DNA of 64,000 nt from Halothiobacillus sp. 35-54-62 (GCA_002281295.1 NCFS01000001.1:42148-106147); one strand, 5' to 3'; positions 28,397-38,778 are shown, counted from the stretch's first letter. Translations and numbers: made by a program. Notes: generated by a model from the sequence alone, not told the origin.

Positions 28397-29514
28397 TGCC
28401 CGCACCCACCTCAATCAACCCAAACAATGCGCTAAATTTTTCTGGAGGGCCGGGCGCACTGCCTCAAGGGGTGCTAACCCAAGTTCAAGCGGCCATTCAA
28501 AACGTACCCGAAGTGGGCTTATCCATCCTTGGCATTAGCCACCGATCCGATTGGTTCGCGGCCGTTGTGCAAGAGCTTGAAGACAATATCCGCGCGCTGC
28601 TGGGGCTGGATAACACCTACCATGTGTTATTTCTTCAGGGCGGTGCCACCCAGCAATTTTCGATGGTACCCATGAGCTTTTTGGCCGGTAAAACTCAATT
28701 ACCCGAATACCTGCATACCGGCTATTGGAGCAGTAAAGCCTTGGGCGAAGCCCGCCGCATCACGCCCTTGCGTGTTTTATGGGATGGTGAATCGCAGGGA
28801 TTCTCGCACCTGCCCCGTGATGAGGAACTGGATTTCTCCGCCGATGCACCTTATTTTCATTACATTTCCAATGAAACGGTTGAAGGTTTGCAGTTTAATC
28901 GGGTGCTGGGGCGAGACGATGTGCCGCGCATTTGCGATATGTCATCAGATTTTTTATCTAAACCCTGCGAGGCGGAGCGCTTTTCGCTCATCTACGCCCA
29001 TGCACAAAAAAACATTGGTCCTGCGGGTGTAACCGTGGTGCTCATCCGCGATGAATTACTGCACACCATGCCCGATAATTTGCCCGGCTGGCTTGATTAT
29101 CGCAGCCATATTAAAGCGCACTCCAACTACAACACCCCGCCCGTATTTGCCATTTATGTGGTGCTGCTCATCACCCGCTGGCTGCTGCAAGAGATCGGCG
29201 GGCTGGCCAATATGGCCCGCATTAACGAGCAGAAAGCCGCTCTGCTTTATGCGGCGCTAGATGAAAGCGATGGCTTCTATCGCGGGCGCGCCGCCTTGGG
29301 GGATCGCTCACGCATGAATGTGGCTTTTAATTTGCAAAATGAGCACCAAGAACGCGCCTTTATCAAAGCCAGCCAGCTGGCAGGATTTTCCGGATTATCA
29401 GGCCATCGGGCGGTGGGCGGCGTGCGCGCCTCCATTTACAATGGGCTGGAACTCAGCGCGGTCACGCAATTAACCCAATTTATGCGGGATTTTGCGCAAA
29501 AGGCCAAGGGATAA
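28396..29514 (+). CDS. serC: Phosphoserine aminotransferase
   Basis: PLP enzyme converting 3-phosphohydroxypyruvate to phosphoserine, and also acting in pyridoxal phosphate synthesis. 372 residues: ALNFSGGPGALPQGVL at the start, LFLQGGATQQFSMVPMS (phosphate binding) near 78, the PLP lysine in SLIYAHAQKNIGPAGVT near 202, and FSGLSGHRAVGGVRASIYNG at the C-terminal Arg-His motif. It shares one base with the upstream ATP-grasp stop. It is not next to gyrA or aroA as in many gammaproteobacteria. Confidence 0.97.
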   Translation: MPAPTSINPNNALNFSGGPGALPQGVLTQVQAAIQNVPEVGLSILGISHRSDWFAAVVQELEDNIRALLGLDNTYHVLFLQGGATQQFSMVPMSFLAGKTQLPEYLHTGYWSSKALGEARRITPLRVLWDGESQGFSHLPRDEELDFSADAPYFHYISNETVEGLQFNRVLGRDDVPRICDMSSDFLSKPCEAERFSLIYAHAQKNIGPAGVTVVLIRDELLHTMPDNLPGWLDYRSHIKAHSNYNTPPVFAIYVVLLITRWLLQEIGGLANMARINEQKAALLYAALDESDGFYRGRAALGDRSRMNVAFNLQNEHQERAFIKASQLAGFSGLSGHRAVGGVRASIYNGLELSAVTQLTQFMRDFAQKAKG

Positions 29515-29531
29515 TCCCGTATAATTCCCCC

Positions 29532-30005
29532 ATGAATGCCTCACCCGAACGCCCGCTATCTGCCATTACCGTTGCCGGCATTGTGTACCGCAACCATCAA
29601 TTTTTAATGATTGAAGAGCGCATCGCGAATGAAAATAAACTCAACCAGCCCGCCGGACACGTCGAGCCCGGCGAAAGCCTGCTCGAAGCTGTGCAGCGCG
29701 AAGTGCTAGAAGAAACCCGCTATGCCTTCCATCCTGAATCTGTACTCGGCATGTACCACAGCAACCCGCCCGCTGGCCGCCGTATTTTGCGGATCGCCAT
29801 CATAGGCTCGGTTGAGCCCGAACCCGATCAAGCCCCCCTAGATAGCGGCATTATTGCCGTGCATTGGCTTAGCCCCCAAACCATCACGGCCAAGCAAAGC
29901 GCGCTGCGCTCACCTTTTGTGACCCAATGCATCCATGATTATCTGCGCGGGCAACGCTTTGATTTAGCCCTCCTGCACTCGCTCACCGGAGCTACCGCAT
30001 GCTAA
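29532..30005 (+). CDS. nudJ: Nudix hydrolase NudJ (phosphatase)
   Basis: 157 residues. A full Nudix box, [20 protein letters not shown] plus T, lies at about 42-63 and matches GX5EX7REUXEE. The segment NKLNQPAGH ahead of it and the position directly before mnmA match E. coli NudJ, which hydrolyses thiamine pyrophosphate, HMP-PP and nucleoside triphosphates. It starts 17 bases after the serC stop and overlaps mnmA by 7 bases. Confidence 0.92.
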   Translation: MNASPERPLSAITVAGIVYRNHQFLMIEERIANENKLNQPAGHVEPGESLLEAVQREVLEETRYAFHPESVLGMYHSNPPAGRRILRIAIIGSVEPEPDQAPLDSGIIAVHWLSPQTITAKQSALRSPFVTQCIHDYLRGQRFDLALLHSLTGATAC

Positions 30006-31120
30006 CCACCGCCCATAAAGCCCCCCAAGATACCCGCGTGATTGTGGGCTTATCCGGCGGCGTCGATTCATCGGTTGCGGCACTGCGTTTGCTTGAGGCC
30101 GGGTATCAAGTGGAAGGTTTATTCATGAAAAACTGGGAAGGCGACGACTCAGATGAGTATTGCGCCGCCAAAGCCGATATGCTCGATGCGCTCTCTGTGG
30201 CGGATAAACTCGGCATTGAATTCCACTTTGTTAATTTCGCCCAAGATTACTGGGATCGCGTATTCGCGCATTTTTTGGCGGAATACACGGCGGGGCGCAC
30301 GCCCAACCCCGATATTTTATGTAATCGAGAAATTAAATTTCGTGCGTTTCTTGATCATGCCAAAGCCTTAAATGCCGATTTTATTGCGACCGGTCATTAC
30401 GCCCGAGTGACCCACGAAAACAAGGCCACCGGCAGCCAAACCTCCCTCTTAAAAGGTTTGGATGACAACAAAGACCAAAGCTACTTTTTGCATGCTTTAA
30501 ATCGGGAACAATTGGCTTCAACCTTATTTCCCCTAGGCGAACTGGCCAAACCCGAGGTGCGCCAAATAGCTTTAGCTGCGGGTTTTAAAACCGCCACCAA
30601 AAAAGATTCAACCGGCATTTGCTTTATCGGGGAGCGCCGTTTTAGTGATTTCTTAAAAACCTATCTGCCCGCGCAACCCGGCGACATTGTGACCGTGAGC
30701 GGGCAGGTGATCGGCACCCATCAGGGCTTGATGTACCACACCATAGGCCAACGCCAAGGCTTGCTGATTGGCGGCCTGCGCGATCAGGGCGGCCAACCTT
30801 GGTATGTTGCCGCCAAAGATTTAGCAACAAACAAGTTAATTGTGGCGCAAGGGCAAGATCATCCGGCCCTATTTGCCCCCGCCTTGCGGGCGGGCCAAGC
30901 CCACTGGATTAACCCGCCCGCCGCGTTTCCCCTACGCGCGACGGCGAAAATCCGTTATCGCCAGCCGGATCAACCTTGCCAAGTGGTGCAGCTTAGCGAT
31001 ACTGAGCTGCGGGTTGAGTTCGACCAACCCCAACGCGCGATCAGCCCGGGTCAATCAGTCGTGTTCTACCAAGGCGCCGTGTGCTTAGGCGGCGCCGTCA
31101 TTGAAGCGGCCAGCCTTTAA
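29999..31120 (+). CDS. mnmA: tRNA-specific 2-thiouridylase MnmA
   Basis: Adds sulfur to U34 of tRNA-Lys, -Glu and -Gln using a persulfide relayed by the Tus proteins. 373 residues: PP-loop [16 protein letters not shown] near 17, [14 protein letters not shown] near 42, catalytic Cys in [12 protein letters not shown] near 104, second Cys in [15 protein letters not shown] near 205, then the beta-barrel C-terminal domains with HTIGQRQGL. Both catalytic cysteines are present. Sits in the conserved nudJ-mnmA-hflD run. Confidence 0.97.
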   Translation: MLTTAHKAPQDTRVIVGLSGGVDSSVAALRLLEAGYQVEGLFMKNWEGDDSDEYCAAKADMLDALSVADKLGIEFHFVNFAQDYWDRVFAHFLAEYTAGRTPNPDILCNREIKFRAFLDHAKALNADFIATGHYARVTHENKATGSQTSLLKGLDDNKDQSYFLHALNREQLASTLFPLGELAKPEVRQIALAAGFKTATKKDSTGICFIGERRFSDFLKTYLPAQPGDIVTVSGQVIGTHQGLMYHTIGQRQGLLIGGLRDQGGQPWYVAAKDLATNKLIVAQGQDHPALFAPALRAGQAHWINPPAAFPLRATAKIRYRQPDQPCQVVQLSDTELRVEFDQPQRAISPGQSVVFYQGAVCLGGAVIEAASL

Positions 31121-31179
31121 TTCAGATTAAAGCCTCTATCGCGTAAAATTCTGTTCACCCTTCAAAGCAAGCAACCCTT

Positions 31180-31806
31180 ATGAATACTATCGAAGACCAA
31201 TCCATCGCCATCGCTGGCCTATTGCAATGCGCCCGACTCATTCATCAGCTGGCCTATACCGGCAAGGTGGAGCATGAGCGGATATTAGCCACCCAAATTC
31301 GCTCCTTGTTTAACTTTGATCCGAAAGACACCGCCGATACCTTCGGCGGCGTGCACGAGTTAAATCTCGGATTCGAGACCTTCTTAAAGCTGCTTTCAGG
31401 TGGGGATCGCCAACCATCCGATACCGAAATGATTCGCTATAGCGTGAATTTAATTAATGTCACTAAGGCATTTTTGAACGAACCGGATATGGTAAAAAAA
31501 GTATTTACTCGGTTAGAAGCGCTCAAACCGGCGCTAACCGACCATGGGGTAGATGATGGGCTGATGACCGACATCAACCAGCTGTATCGAGAAACAATCA
31601 GCAATTTACCCGTACGGGTTGTGATTAATGGCGAGAAACGCTATTTAGAAGAACCCAGAATATCCAACCAAATCCGAAGCCTACTCCTTGCTGCCATTCG
31701 CGCGACCGTACTATGGCGGCAAGTCGGGGGAAATCGTTGGTCACTGGTATTAAAACGGGGCAAATACCTTGCCGCAGCGCGCCAACTCAGCATCGGTCAT
31801 AACTAG
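31180..31806 (+). CDS. hflD: High frequency lysogenization protein HflD
   Basis: Peripheral inner-membrane protein of mainly helical structure. In E. coli it inhibits the phage lambda CII activator. Its cellular role is unclear. 208 residues, with the family segments SIAIAGLLQCARLIHQLAYTG near 9, DTFGGVHELNLGFETFLKLL near 50 and the C-terminal IRSLLLAAIRATVLWRQVGG. The 3' end of the nudJ-mnmA-hflD operon faces the nuo operon, with a palindromic repeat between them. Confidence 0.93.
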   Translation: MNTIEDQSIAIAGLLQCARLIHQLAYTGKVEHERILATQIRSLFNFDPKDTADTFGGVHELNLGFETFLKLLSGGDRQPSDTEMIRYSVNLINVTKAFLNEPDMVKKVFTRLEALKPALTDHGVDDGLMTDINQLYRETISNLPVRVVINGEKRYLEEPRISNQIRSLLLAAIRATVLWRQVGGNRWSLVLKRGKYLAAARQLSIGHN

Positions 31807-31838
31807 CCTATTGATTCGGAACGAATAATCAATAAAAC

Positions 31839-31894
31839 CGTAGGGTGCGCCATGCGCACCGATGAGCCAAATGGTGCGCATGGCGCACCCTACG
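31839..31894. repeat. Perfect 22-bp inverted repeat (REP/MITE-like)
   Basis: Arms at 31839-31860 and 31873-31894 are exact reverse complements over 22 bases (core GTAGGGTGCGCCATGCGCAC) around a 12-base loop. This GTAGGGTGCGC...GCGCACCCTAC type of palindrome is, from general knowledge, a dispersed intergenic repeat in many proteobacteria. It sits between the convergent hflD and the nuo operon end and could serve as a bidirectional transcription barrier. There is no flanking T-run. Confidence 0.85.
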
Positions 31895-31945
31895 ACTTAG
31901 CGGGCAATCACGGATAAAACTGGCCGGATCAATAATGCCGAACCG

Positions 31946-32272
31946 TTAACGGGGCGTTGCCGCTACTTGGCGACGCAGTTGATACTGCCAAACAAACCCA
32001 GGAGCCGATAAGGTCGCAAACATAAATAAGGTAACAACCCAGAATTCCCAGGGTTTGTGTTGAATGCCGCCGATTTGGTTTTCCAAAAATAGCCCAATAC
32101 CAATACCAACGCCATACAACACCAACCATTCAACCAGCCGAAACCAAAAGGGCTTAACCCGACCCGCACTAACCACAGGAATCAGCAAAAAAAGCCGCTG
32201 ATTGAAAAAAGGCACATTAGCTAAAACAAGCAACGCCAGAATATAACCTTGAACGAGCGTATCGCTAACCAT
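31946..32272 (-). CDS. DUF2818 membrane protein
   Basis: 108 residues from the ATG with GGAGAGA just upstream (a GTG one codon earlier is too close to that site). Three membrane helices: about 9-25, 47-63 and 73-92, with PFFNQRLFLL and LVEWLVLYGVGIGIG typical of DUF2818. The family is regularly found immediately after nuoN. It is not a known NDH-1 subunit. Function unknown. Confidence 0.85.
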   Translation of the reverse strand: MVSDTLVQGYILALLVLANVPFFNQRLFLLIPVVSAGRVKPFWFRLVEWLVLYGVGIGIGLFLENQIGGIQHKPWEFWVVTLFMFATLSAPGFVWQYQLRRQVAATPR

Positions 32273-32311
32273 CACATCTCTCCGAAAATAAAGCGAACAA
32301 ATGCCTAAAAG

Positions 32312-33778
32312 CTACCCGCCAAACGCGCGCGAGGCCAAGCCCACCAAGCTTGTGGGGAACAAACCAAAATACAACACGGCAAGCCCACTTAAGGCCAAAA
32401 CGCCCCGAACGTTCCAATCGGGATTAACCGCTGCGGTATCGGTCGGCGCATCAAAGTAGGCAAACTTAACCGCGCGTAAATAGTAAAAGGCACCAACAAC
32501 CGCCATAACCACGGCATAAACAGCCAGCCACCAAAGCCCTACTCCTACGACCGCTTGCAGCACGGCAAGTTTCGCCCAAAAGCCCAAGGTAAAGGGAATG
32601 CCGGCCATTGAAAACATTAACAGCAAAAAAACAAACGCCATCACCGGGTTTTTGTCATTCAATCCTTTCAAATCATCGAGGTTTTCGGCCTCATAACCCT
32701 GCCTTGCCAGCAGCAAAATCATCCCAAAGGCGCCGATCGACATCACGACATAAGCAATGGTGTAAAACAAAGCAGCCGAATAGCCCGCCTGTGTGCCCGC
32801 TAAAACACCCAGCATAATAAAACCCACATGGCTAATAGCTGAATAGGTGAGCATGCGTTTAAAGCTGGTTTGCGCAATGGCCACCACATTCCCAATCACC
32901 AATGAAAGCATGGCGGTGATGATAAGAATCGGCTGCCAATCGAGCATCAGCCCCCCCATGCCATCAACCAATAGCCGGATCACCATGGCTAAGGCCGCAA
33001 TTTTTGGCGCCGTAGCCAAATACAAAGTCACCGCAGTGGGGGCGCCTTCATACACATCGGGCAACCACATGTGAAACGGAGCAACCCCCAGCTTAAACAC
33101 GGCGCCCACAACAATAAACACAACCGCCGCTTTAAGCGCCAGCGAAGGAGAATCACTAGATAATGCAGCCGCAATATCGGTCAACATCAACTGGCCGCCC
33201 GTTACCCCATACAAAAGCGACATGCCATAGAGCAAAATACCGGAGGCCAGCGCGCCCAACACAAAGTATTTCATCGCCGCCTCTGAGGCACGCCCATCAT
33301 CCCGCTTAAAGGCGGTCATGGCGTACATAGAAAGCGACATAAGCTCGAGGCCTAAATAAATCAGCAGCAAATGATTGGCCGATATAAGAATCATCATGCC
33401 GAGCAAACCAAACAGCGCGAGCATGTAGTACTCGCCCTTGTCCATGCCCCGATCCCGTAAATAACCCCGCGACATGACCAAAACCAGGGCAAGGGCAACA
33501 TAGGAAACCAGTTTCATTAAATCAGACATGGGGTCGTTAACCACCATACCGCCGAAGCTGAACCGCACCTCGCTCGACATCTGAAGCAGGGTTACGATAA
33601 ACAGCACAATGAGTGTCACAAGCGTAAGTGCATAGCTCACATTGCGCCCATACCGGGGCAGGAATGGATCAATCAGCAAAATCAAACACGCCATACCCGC
33701 CAGAATCATTTCAGGCAGGATCGGCATGAGATTTAAAGCCGCAATTGTGGGAAATTCATTCGGCATAACAGGGGTCAC
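32312..33778 (-). CDS. nuoN: NADH-quinone oxidoreductase subunit N
   Basis: Antiporter-like membrane subunit of complex I, one of three proton channels. 488 residues with about 14 helices. The conserved Lys-containing helices include YFVLGALASGILLYGMSLLYG and TAPKIAALAMVIRLL. The start is taken at the GTG that overlaps the nuoM stop by 4 bases. An ATG four codons later is the alternative. Last NDH-1 gene of the operon. Confidence 0.96.
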   Translation of the reverse strand: MTPVMPNEFPTIAALNLMPILPEMILAGMACLILLIDPFLPRYGRNVSYALTLVTLIVLFIVTLLQMSSEVRFSFGGMVVNDPMSDLMKLVSYVALALVLVMSRGYLRDRGMDKGEYYMLALFGLLGMMILISANHLLLIYLGLELMSLSMYAMTAFKRDDGRASEAAMKYFVLGALASGILLYGMSLLYGVTGGQLMLTDIAAALSSDSPSLALKAAVVFIVVGAVFKLGVAPFHMWLPDVYEGAPTAVTLYLATAPKIAALAMVIRLLVDGMGGLMLDWQPILIITAMLSLVIGNVVAIAQTSFKRMLTYSAISHVGFIMLGVLAGTQAGYSAALFYTIAYVVMSIGAFGMILLLARQGYEAENLDDLKGLNDKNPVMAFVFLLLMFSMAGIPFTLGFWAKLAVLQAVVGVGLWWLAVYAVVMAVVGAFYYLRAVKFAYFDAPTDTAAVNPDWNVRGVLALSGLAVLYFGLFPTSLVGLASRAFGG

Positions 33779-35310
33779 AGCTTGGAGGTGAGCGCTTGTT
33801 GCGCAAGGTGTTCAATCGTGGCGTGCATCAAATCGAGCAAGGGATTGGGCCAGACGCCCAGCAAAATAATCAGAAAAACAAGGCTACCGAGCATCCAAGC
33901 TTCTCGCGGGTTAACATCGTTAAGCTCGGCAACCCCTTGATTTTGAATCTCACCGAAGAACACCCGCTTCACCATCCATAGGGTGTATGAGGCGCCAATA
34001 ATCAAGGTTAACGCTGCCAAAAGGGCAATCCAGAAATTGGCCTTAAAGGCCGCTAAAATCACCATAAATTCGCCGACAAAGCCCGATGTGCCCGGCAAGC
34101 CCACATTGGCCATTGCAAAAACCATCATCATGGCGGCAAACCAAGGCATGGTGTTCACCACCCCACCATAGGCCGAAATTTCACGCGAATGAAGCCGGTC
34201 ATACAGCACGCCAATAGATAAGAACATGGCCGCCGAAATAAGGCCATGTGAAATCATCTGCACCATCGCACCCTCAAGCGCCATGTGAATGCCACTGCCG
34301 CCATTGATGGCGTTGTCATAAATCATAAAAATGACAAAAATACCTAAGGTCACAAAGCCCATGTGAGAAATAGACGAATAGGCAACCAGCTTTTTCATAT
34401 CGCTTTGTGCCAAGGCAACAAAGCCAATATAAACAATGGCGATCAATGAAAAGGCGATCATCATGCCATCCAGCAGTGCCGAGGCATCGGGCGTGATGGG
34501 CAAAGAGAAGCGCAAAAAGCCATAGCCACCAATTTTAAGCATGATGGCAGCCAGAATGACCGACCCCCCCGTGGGCGCCTCAACGTGCGCATCGGGCAAC
34601 CAGGTATGCACAGGCCACATCGGTATTTTGACGGCAAACGCAATAAATAAAGCCAGAAAAATAAGTATCTGTTCGTTCATCGAAAGCGGTAACTGTTGCA
34701 TGGCCAAAATCGAAAAGCTCCCCCCCTTAAAGTACATGTAAATCAAAGCAATCAACATGAAAACCGAACCCAAAAAGGTATAGAGGAAAAATTTAATCGT
34801 AGCAAAAACGCGCTTAGGCCCGCCCCAAATACCGATCACAATAAACATGGGGATCAGCATGGCTTCAAAGAAGAAATAAAACACAATGGCATCCAATGCT
34901 GCGAAGGTGCCATTCATCATGCCTTCCATAATGAGGAAAGCCGCTAAATACTGATGTGCTTTTTCTTTAATCACGTCCCACGCCGCAACTATCACCAGCA
35001 CAGTGGTAAAGGTCGTTAAAATCAGCAGCGGTAAAGAAATCCCATCAACGCCCAAGTGGTAGTTAATGCCAAATTGCGGTATCCAAGGTACCCGTTCAAC
35101 AAACTGCATGGCATAGGTATGGGTATCAAAGCCGGGCAATAGCGCTACGCTTAAGCCAAACACGAGAACAGAAATAGCCAGAGCAAACCAACGCGCCACG
35201 CTTGCACGGCCCGCACCAAAGCTCATAACAAAAATGCCCGCTACAATCGGGAGCCAGACAATAATGCTGAGAATCGGCCAAGAAGAAAAAAACATTAAAC
35301 CGGTGTCCAT
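33775..35310 (-). CDS. nuoM: NADH-quinone oxidoreductase subunit M
   Basis: Antiporter-like proton-pumping subunit. 511 residues, about 14 helices. The conserved channel segments include EAMLIPMFIVIGIWGG (Glu near 150), VHTWLPDAHVEAPTGGSVIL and KKLVAYSSISHMGFVTLG. It follows nuoL by 10 bases. Confidence 0.97.
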   Translation of the reverse strand: MDTGLMFFSSWPILSIIVWLPIVAGIFVMSFGAGRASVARWFALAISVLVFGLSVALLPGFDTHTYAMQFVERVPWIPQFGINYHLGVDGISLPLLILTTFTTVLVIVAAWDVIKEKAHQYLAAFLIMEGMMNGTFAALDAIVFYFFFEAMLIPMFIVIGIWGGPKRVFATIKFFLYTFLGSVFMLIALIYMYFKGGSFSILAMQQLPLSMNEQILIFLALFIAFAVKIPMWPVHTWLPDAHVEAPTGGSVILAAIMLKIGGYGFLRFSLPITPDASALLDGMMIAFSLIAIVYIGFVALAQSDMKKLVAYSSISHMGFVTLGIFVIFMIYDNAINGGSGIHMALEGAMVQMISHGLISAAMFLSIGVLYDRLHSREISAYGGVVNTMPWFAAMMMVFAMANVGLPGTSGFVGEFMVILAAFKANFWIALLAALTLIIGASYTLWMVKRVFFGEIQNQGVAELNDVNPREAWMLGSLVFLIILLGVWPNPLLDLMHATIEHLAQQALTSKL

Positions 35311-35320
35311 CTCGAAAAAG

Positions 35321-37279
35321 TCAACGTAAAAACACGATCCAGGTCATGAACCCGATCAAGCCCAAAATCATCACAAAAGCGTAGTGGTATAAATAACCCG
35401 TCTGAATTTTGCGCCATTGCAAAGCCGTAGCGCCAATCAGGAACGCGGTGCCATTAACCATTAACCCATCTATCAATCGCACATCACCTATGCGCCACAA
35501 GCCCCGTCCCAATAAGCGCGAGCCACCCCCAAACACGGCGGCATTAAAATCATCAAAACCATAAGCGCCATCTAACACCCGCTTGGGCCAAGCCAAGATA
35601 TGCGCAAAAAAGCGGGGTAAGGTCTGGGGGAATCCAAGATACATTAAAGCCGCCAAGCCGACGCCGGCAAAAGACAACCACACCACGGGGCTTACAAAAC
35701 CATGCAGCAACATGGCCCAGGCACCGTGAAAATGTTCATGCAGGGTGGCCATTACGTCATGAATGGGCAGAACCACAATCGCATCACCAAAAAACCCTGA
35801 GTACAACAATGGATCAATCGTAAAATACCCAATAAATAGCGCGGGAATCGCTAATAAAATAAGCGGCCATGTCACAACTTTAGGTGACTCATGTAAATGT
35901 GATTTTGTATGCGCATCCATTCGGCCTTCGCCAAAAAACACCAAGAAAAACATACGGAACGTATAAAAAGCGGTCACAAATACGCCTAACAGCACCGCCC
36001 AATAGGCAAAGGTTGCGCCGGGCAGTTTTGATGCCTCAACCGCTAAAATTATGCTGTCTTTAGAGAAGAAACCCGAGGTGCCCGGAAACCCGATAAGGGC
36101 AAGCGAACCAATCAAAAAGGTCACAAAGGTGATGGGCATGAATTTCCATAAACCGCCCATTTTGCGAATATCTTGCTCGTGGTGCATGGCGATGATGACC
36201 GAACCGGCCGCCAAGAACAAAAGCGCTTTAAAAAAAGCATGGGTCATTAAATGGAATATGGCGGCTGAGTACGCCGAAGCGCCCAAGGCCACCGTCATGT
36301 ACCCCAACTGAGATAGCGTGGAATACGCAATAACGCGCTTAATATCGTTTTGAACAATACCCAGCAAGCCCATAAAAATCGCCGTAATGGCGCCAATCAC
36401 CATCACAAATGAAAGCGCTGCATCAGATAACTCAAACACCGGTGAGAACCGCGCCACCATAAAAATGCCGGCGGTGACCATGGTTGCCGCATGAATTAAA
36501 GCGGAAATTGGCGTGGGGCCTTCCATGGAATCAGGCAGCCACACATGCAAAGGCACCTGCGCGGATTTACCCATGGCACCAATAAACAGCAAGATCGCGA
36601 TCACCGTCGGCAAAGACCATTCAACCCCTGGCCAATATTCCACCTTCACGCTGGCTAACGCGGGTAACCGCTCAAAAAAGGTGGCGTAATCTAAGGTATT
36701 GGCATACATCAAAATGGCCGCAATGCCGAGTAAGAAGCCAAAATCGCCCACCCGATTAACGATAAAGGCTTTTAAATTGGCCAAAATAGCCGTTTCTTTT
36801 TTGTACCAAAAACCAATTAAAAGGTATGAAACCAAACCCACCGCTTCCCAGCCGAAGAATAATTGCAATAAATTATTGGCCATCACCAACATCAGCATCG
36901 AGAACGTAAACAGCGAAATATAGCTAAAAAACCGTGTATACCCCGGATCCCCTTGCATGTAGCCCACGGTATAAATATGCACCATCAAGCTCACGCCGGT
37001 GACAACCACCATCATCAGCACCGTGAGATGGTCAATCATAAACCCAATATCAAATTGGAATGAATCGGTGGCAGCCCAGGTATATACCGCCGCATTAAAG
37101 GTGGGTAACCCGCCCCAAACGTGCATATAAAACGTGTAAACAGATAAGCCAAACGCAATAGCCACCCCAATAATGGTGACCCAGTGCGCACCGGCATTGC
37201 CTATTTTTTTCCCAAACAAGCCCGCGATAAGGGCACCGAACAAAGGGGCAAGGACGATAGCGAGGTAAATTTTTTCCAT
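35321..37279 (-). CDS. nuoL: NADH-quinone oxidoreductase subunit L
   Basis: Most distal antiporter-like subunit. It carries the long lateral helix that runs along the membrane arm. 652 residues. Channel motifs are QLFFGWEAVGLVSYLLIGFW near 138 and VPLHVWLPDSMEGPTPISAL near 240, with VIAYSTLSQLGYM near 318. The C-terminal lateral-helix region ends in a final membrane anchor. It starts 3 bases after nuoK. Confidence 0.97.
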   Translation of the reverse strand: MEKIYLAIVLAPLFGALIAGLFGKKIGNAGAHWVTIIGVAIAFGLSVYTFYMHVWGGLPTFNAAVYTWAATDSFQFDIGFMIDHLTVLMMVVVTGVSLMVHIYTVGYMQGDPGYTRFFSYISLFTFSMLMLVMANNLLQLFFGWEAVGLVSYLLIGFWYKKETAILANLKAFIVNRVGDFGFLLGIAAILMYANTLDYATFFERLPALASVKVEYWPGVEWSLPTVIAILLFIGAMGKSAQVPLHVWLPDSMEGPTPISALIHAATMVTAGIFMVARFSPVFELSDAALSFVMVIGAITAIFMGLLGIVQNDIKRVIAYSTLSQLGYMTVALGASAYSAAIFHLMTHAFFKALLFLAAGSVIIAMHHEQDIRKMGGLWKFMPITFVTFLIGSLALIGFPGTSGFFSKDSIILAVEASKLPGATFAYWAVLLGVFVTAFYTFRMFFLVFFGEGRMDAHTKSHLHESPKVVTWPLILLAIPALFIGYFTIDPLLYSGFFGDAIVVLPIHDVMATLHEHFHGAWAMLLHGFVSPVVWLSFAGVGLAALMYLGFPQTLPRFFAHILAWPKRVLDGAYGFDDFNAAVFGGGSRLLGRGLWRIGDVRLIDGLMVNGTAFLIGATALQWRKIQTGYLYHYAFVMILGLIGFMTWIVFLR

Positions 37280-37282
37280 AAA

Positions 37283-37588
37283 TTACCCCTTCATCGCCGT
37301 TAAGTCTTCGACATTAATTGTTCGGCGGTTACGGAACAAGGTCACCAAAATTGCCAACCCAATGGCCGCTTCTGCCGCTGCGACCGTTAAAACAAAAAAT
37401 ACAAAAACTTGGCCGTTAATATCGCCCAAAAAATGCGAGAACGCGATGAAGTTGACATTAACCGCTAACAGCATCAATTCGATGGCCATTAAGAGCACCA
37501 GCACATTTTTTCGGTTTAAAAAAATGCCAGCCACGCTAATCGAGAACAAAATGGCGCCAAACAGAAGAAATTGGGACAAACTAATCAC
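37283..37588 (-). CDS. nuoK: NADH-quinone oxidoreductase subunit K
   Basis: Three-helix membrane subunit with two buried glutamates in the proton path: one in [15 protein letters not shown] (helix 2) and one in [14 protein letters not shown] (helix 3). 101 residues, exactly the family size. It starts with a GTG that overlaps the end of nuoJ by 8 bases. Confidence 0.97.
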   Translation of the reverse strand: MISLSQFLLFGAILFSISVAGIFLNRKNVLVLLMAIELMLLAVNVNFIAFSHFLGDINGQVFVFFVLTVAAAEAAIGLAILVTLFRNRRTINVEDLTAMKG

Positions 37589-38234
37589 GACGCGTCGCTC
37601 CCGTTGCGATGGGTAAATTAAGTGGTTCTGGGGCAGGTTCGGCGGAAGGCATTTTTAAAACGCGCACCCGATCAACTTTGCGCACCCGAACTTGCGCATC
37701 AATATCTTGATAATGCGCGCCTTCCCGTTTGCGATGCGCAAGCGCAATAGCCGCAACAATTGCCACTAATAAAATAAAAGCTGCAATTTCAAAAGGGTAG
37801 ACAAACTGGGTATATAAAACGGAGCCTAAGGCCAAGGTATTCGATGCCCCAGCAGCCGCCGGCATTGGGGCAGGAAAGGCAGCCAGCCCAAAACTTTGCG
37901 CGCCGACAATAAACCCAAGCTCAATAACCATGACCAAGGCCACAAAGACACCCACGGGCAGATTGCGCACAAAGCCTTCACGCAACGGGACAAGGTTCAC
38001 ATCGAGCATCATGACCACAAATAAGAACAGCACCATAACGGCGCCCACATAAACCAATAACAAAACAATGCCAAGGAACTCCGCTTCCATCAACACCCAG
38101 ACGAGGGCGGTTGAAAAAAAAGTTAAGACCAAGAATAAAGCGGCGTGCACCGGATTTTTTACCGTCACCACCCGAATGGCCGAAATAACTGCGGATGAGG
38201 CAAACACATAAAACAAAAATTGATACAAAGTCAT
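37581..38234 (-). CDS. nuoJ: NADH-quinone oxidoreductase subunit J
   Basis: Five-helix membrane subunit. 217 residues. The conserved helix 3 has [20 protein letters not shown], the site of a pi-bulge that moves during turnover. The C-terminal 50 residues after the last helix are hydrophilic and basic ([20 protein letters not shown]), somewhat longer than in E. coli. Overlaps nuoK by 8 bases. Confidence 0.96.
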   Translation of the reverse strand: MTLYQFLFYVFASSAVISAIRVVTVKNPVHAALFLVLTFFSTALVWVLMEAEFLGIVLLLVYVGAVMVLFLFVVMMLDVNLVPLREGFVRNLPVGVFVALVMVIELGFIVGAQSFGLAAFPAPMPAAAGASNTLALGSVLYTQFVYPFEIAAFILLVAIVAAIALAHRKREGAHYQDIDAQVRVRKVDRVRVLKMPSAEPAPEPLNLPIATGATRRD

Positions 38235-38271
38235 GCAAAAATCCTTAAGGGGGTGCTGGCACTACGCATCA

Positions 38272-38760
38272 TTAGCGATAACGCGCATCGGCTAGGCGAT
38301 CAGCCGCAATTTGTGGCTCCATTCGATCACCAATCGCCAGTAAGCGCTCTTTGGTCATAATATTTTCACCGCGATTTTCAAAGTGATACTCAAAAATACG
38401 CGTTTCAACAATGGAATCCACCGGGCAGGCCTCTTCACAAAAACCGCAATAAATACATTTGAATAAATCAATGTCATAGCGGGTAGTGCGGCGGGTGCCG
38501 TCCTCACGCAGTTCAGATTCGATGGTAATGGCCAGGGCCGGGCATACCGCCTCGCATAACTTACAGGCAATGCAGCGCTCTTCCCCATTGGCATAACGGC
38601 GCAGGGCATGAAGGCCACGAAACCGAGGGGACATCGGGGTTTTTTCTTCAGGGTATTGCACCGTAAACTTGCGCCCAAAAAAATACTTACCCGTGACCGA
38701 TAACCCCAGAAATAACTCCCAGAGAAACCATGTTTTAACGAATTGCTTAAATGCGATCAT
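38272..38760 (-). CDS. nuoI: NADH-quinone oxidoreductase subunit I
   Basis: Peripheral-arm subunit carrying two [4Fe-4S] clusters (N6a, N6b). 162 residues. Both ferredoxin motifs are complete: [15 protein letters not shown] near 62 and [15 protein letters not shown] near 101. An N-terminal amphipathic helix anchors it to the membrane arm. It is preceded by the repeat-bearing 66-base gap after nuoH. Confidence 0.97.
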   Translation of the reverse strand: MIAFKQFVKTWFLWELFLGLSVTGKYFFGRKFTVQYPEEKTPMSPRFRGLHALRRYANGEERCIACKLCEAVCPALAITIESELREDGTRRTTRYDIDLFKCIYCGFCEEACPVDSIVETRIFEYHFENRGENIMTKERLLAIGDRMEPQIAADRLADARYR

Positions 38761-38778
38761 TTGGACACCATGGGCGTT

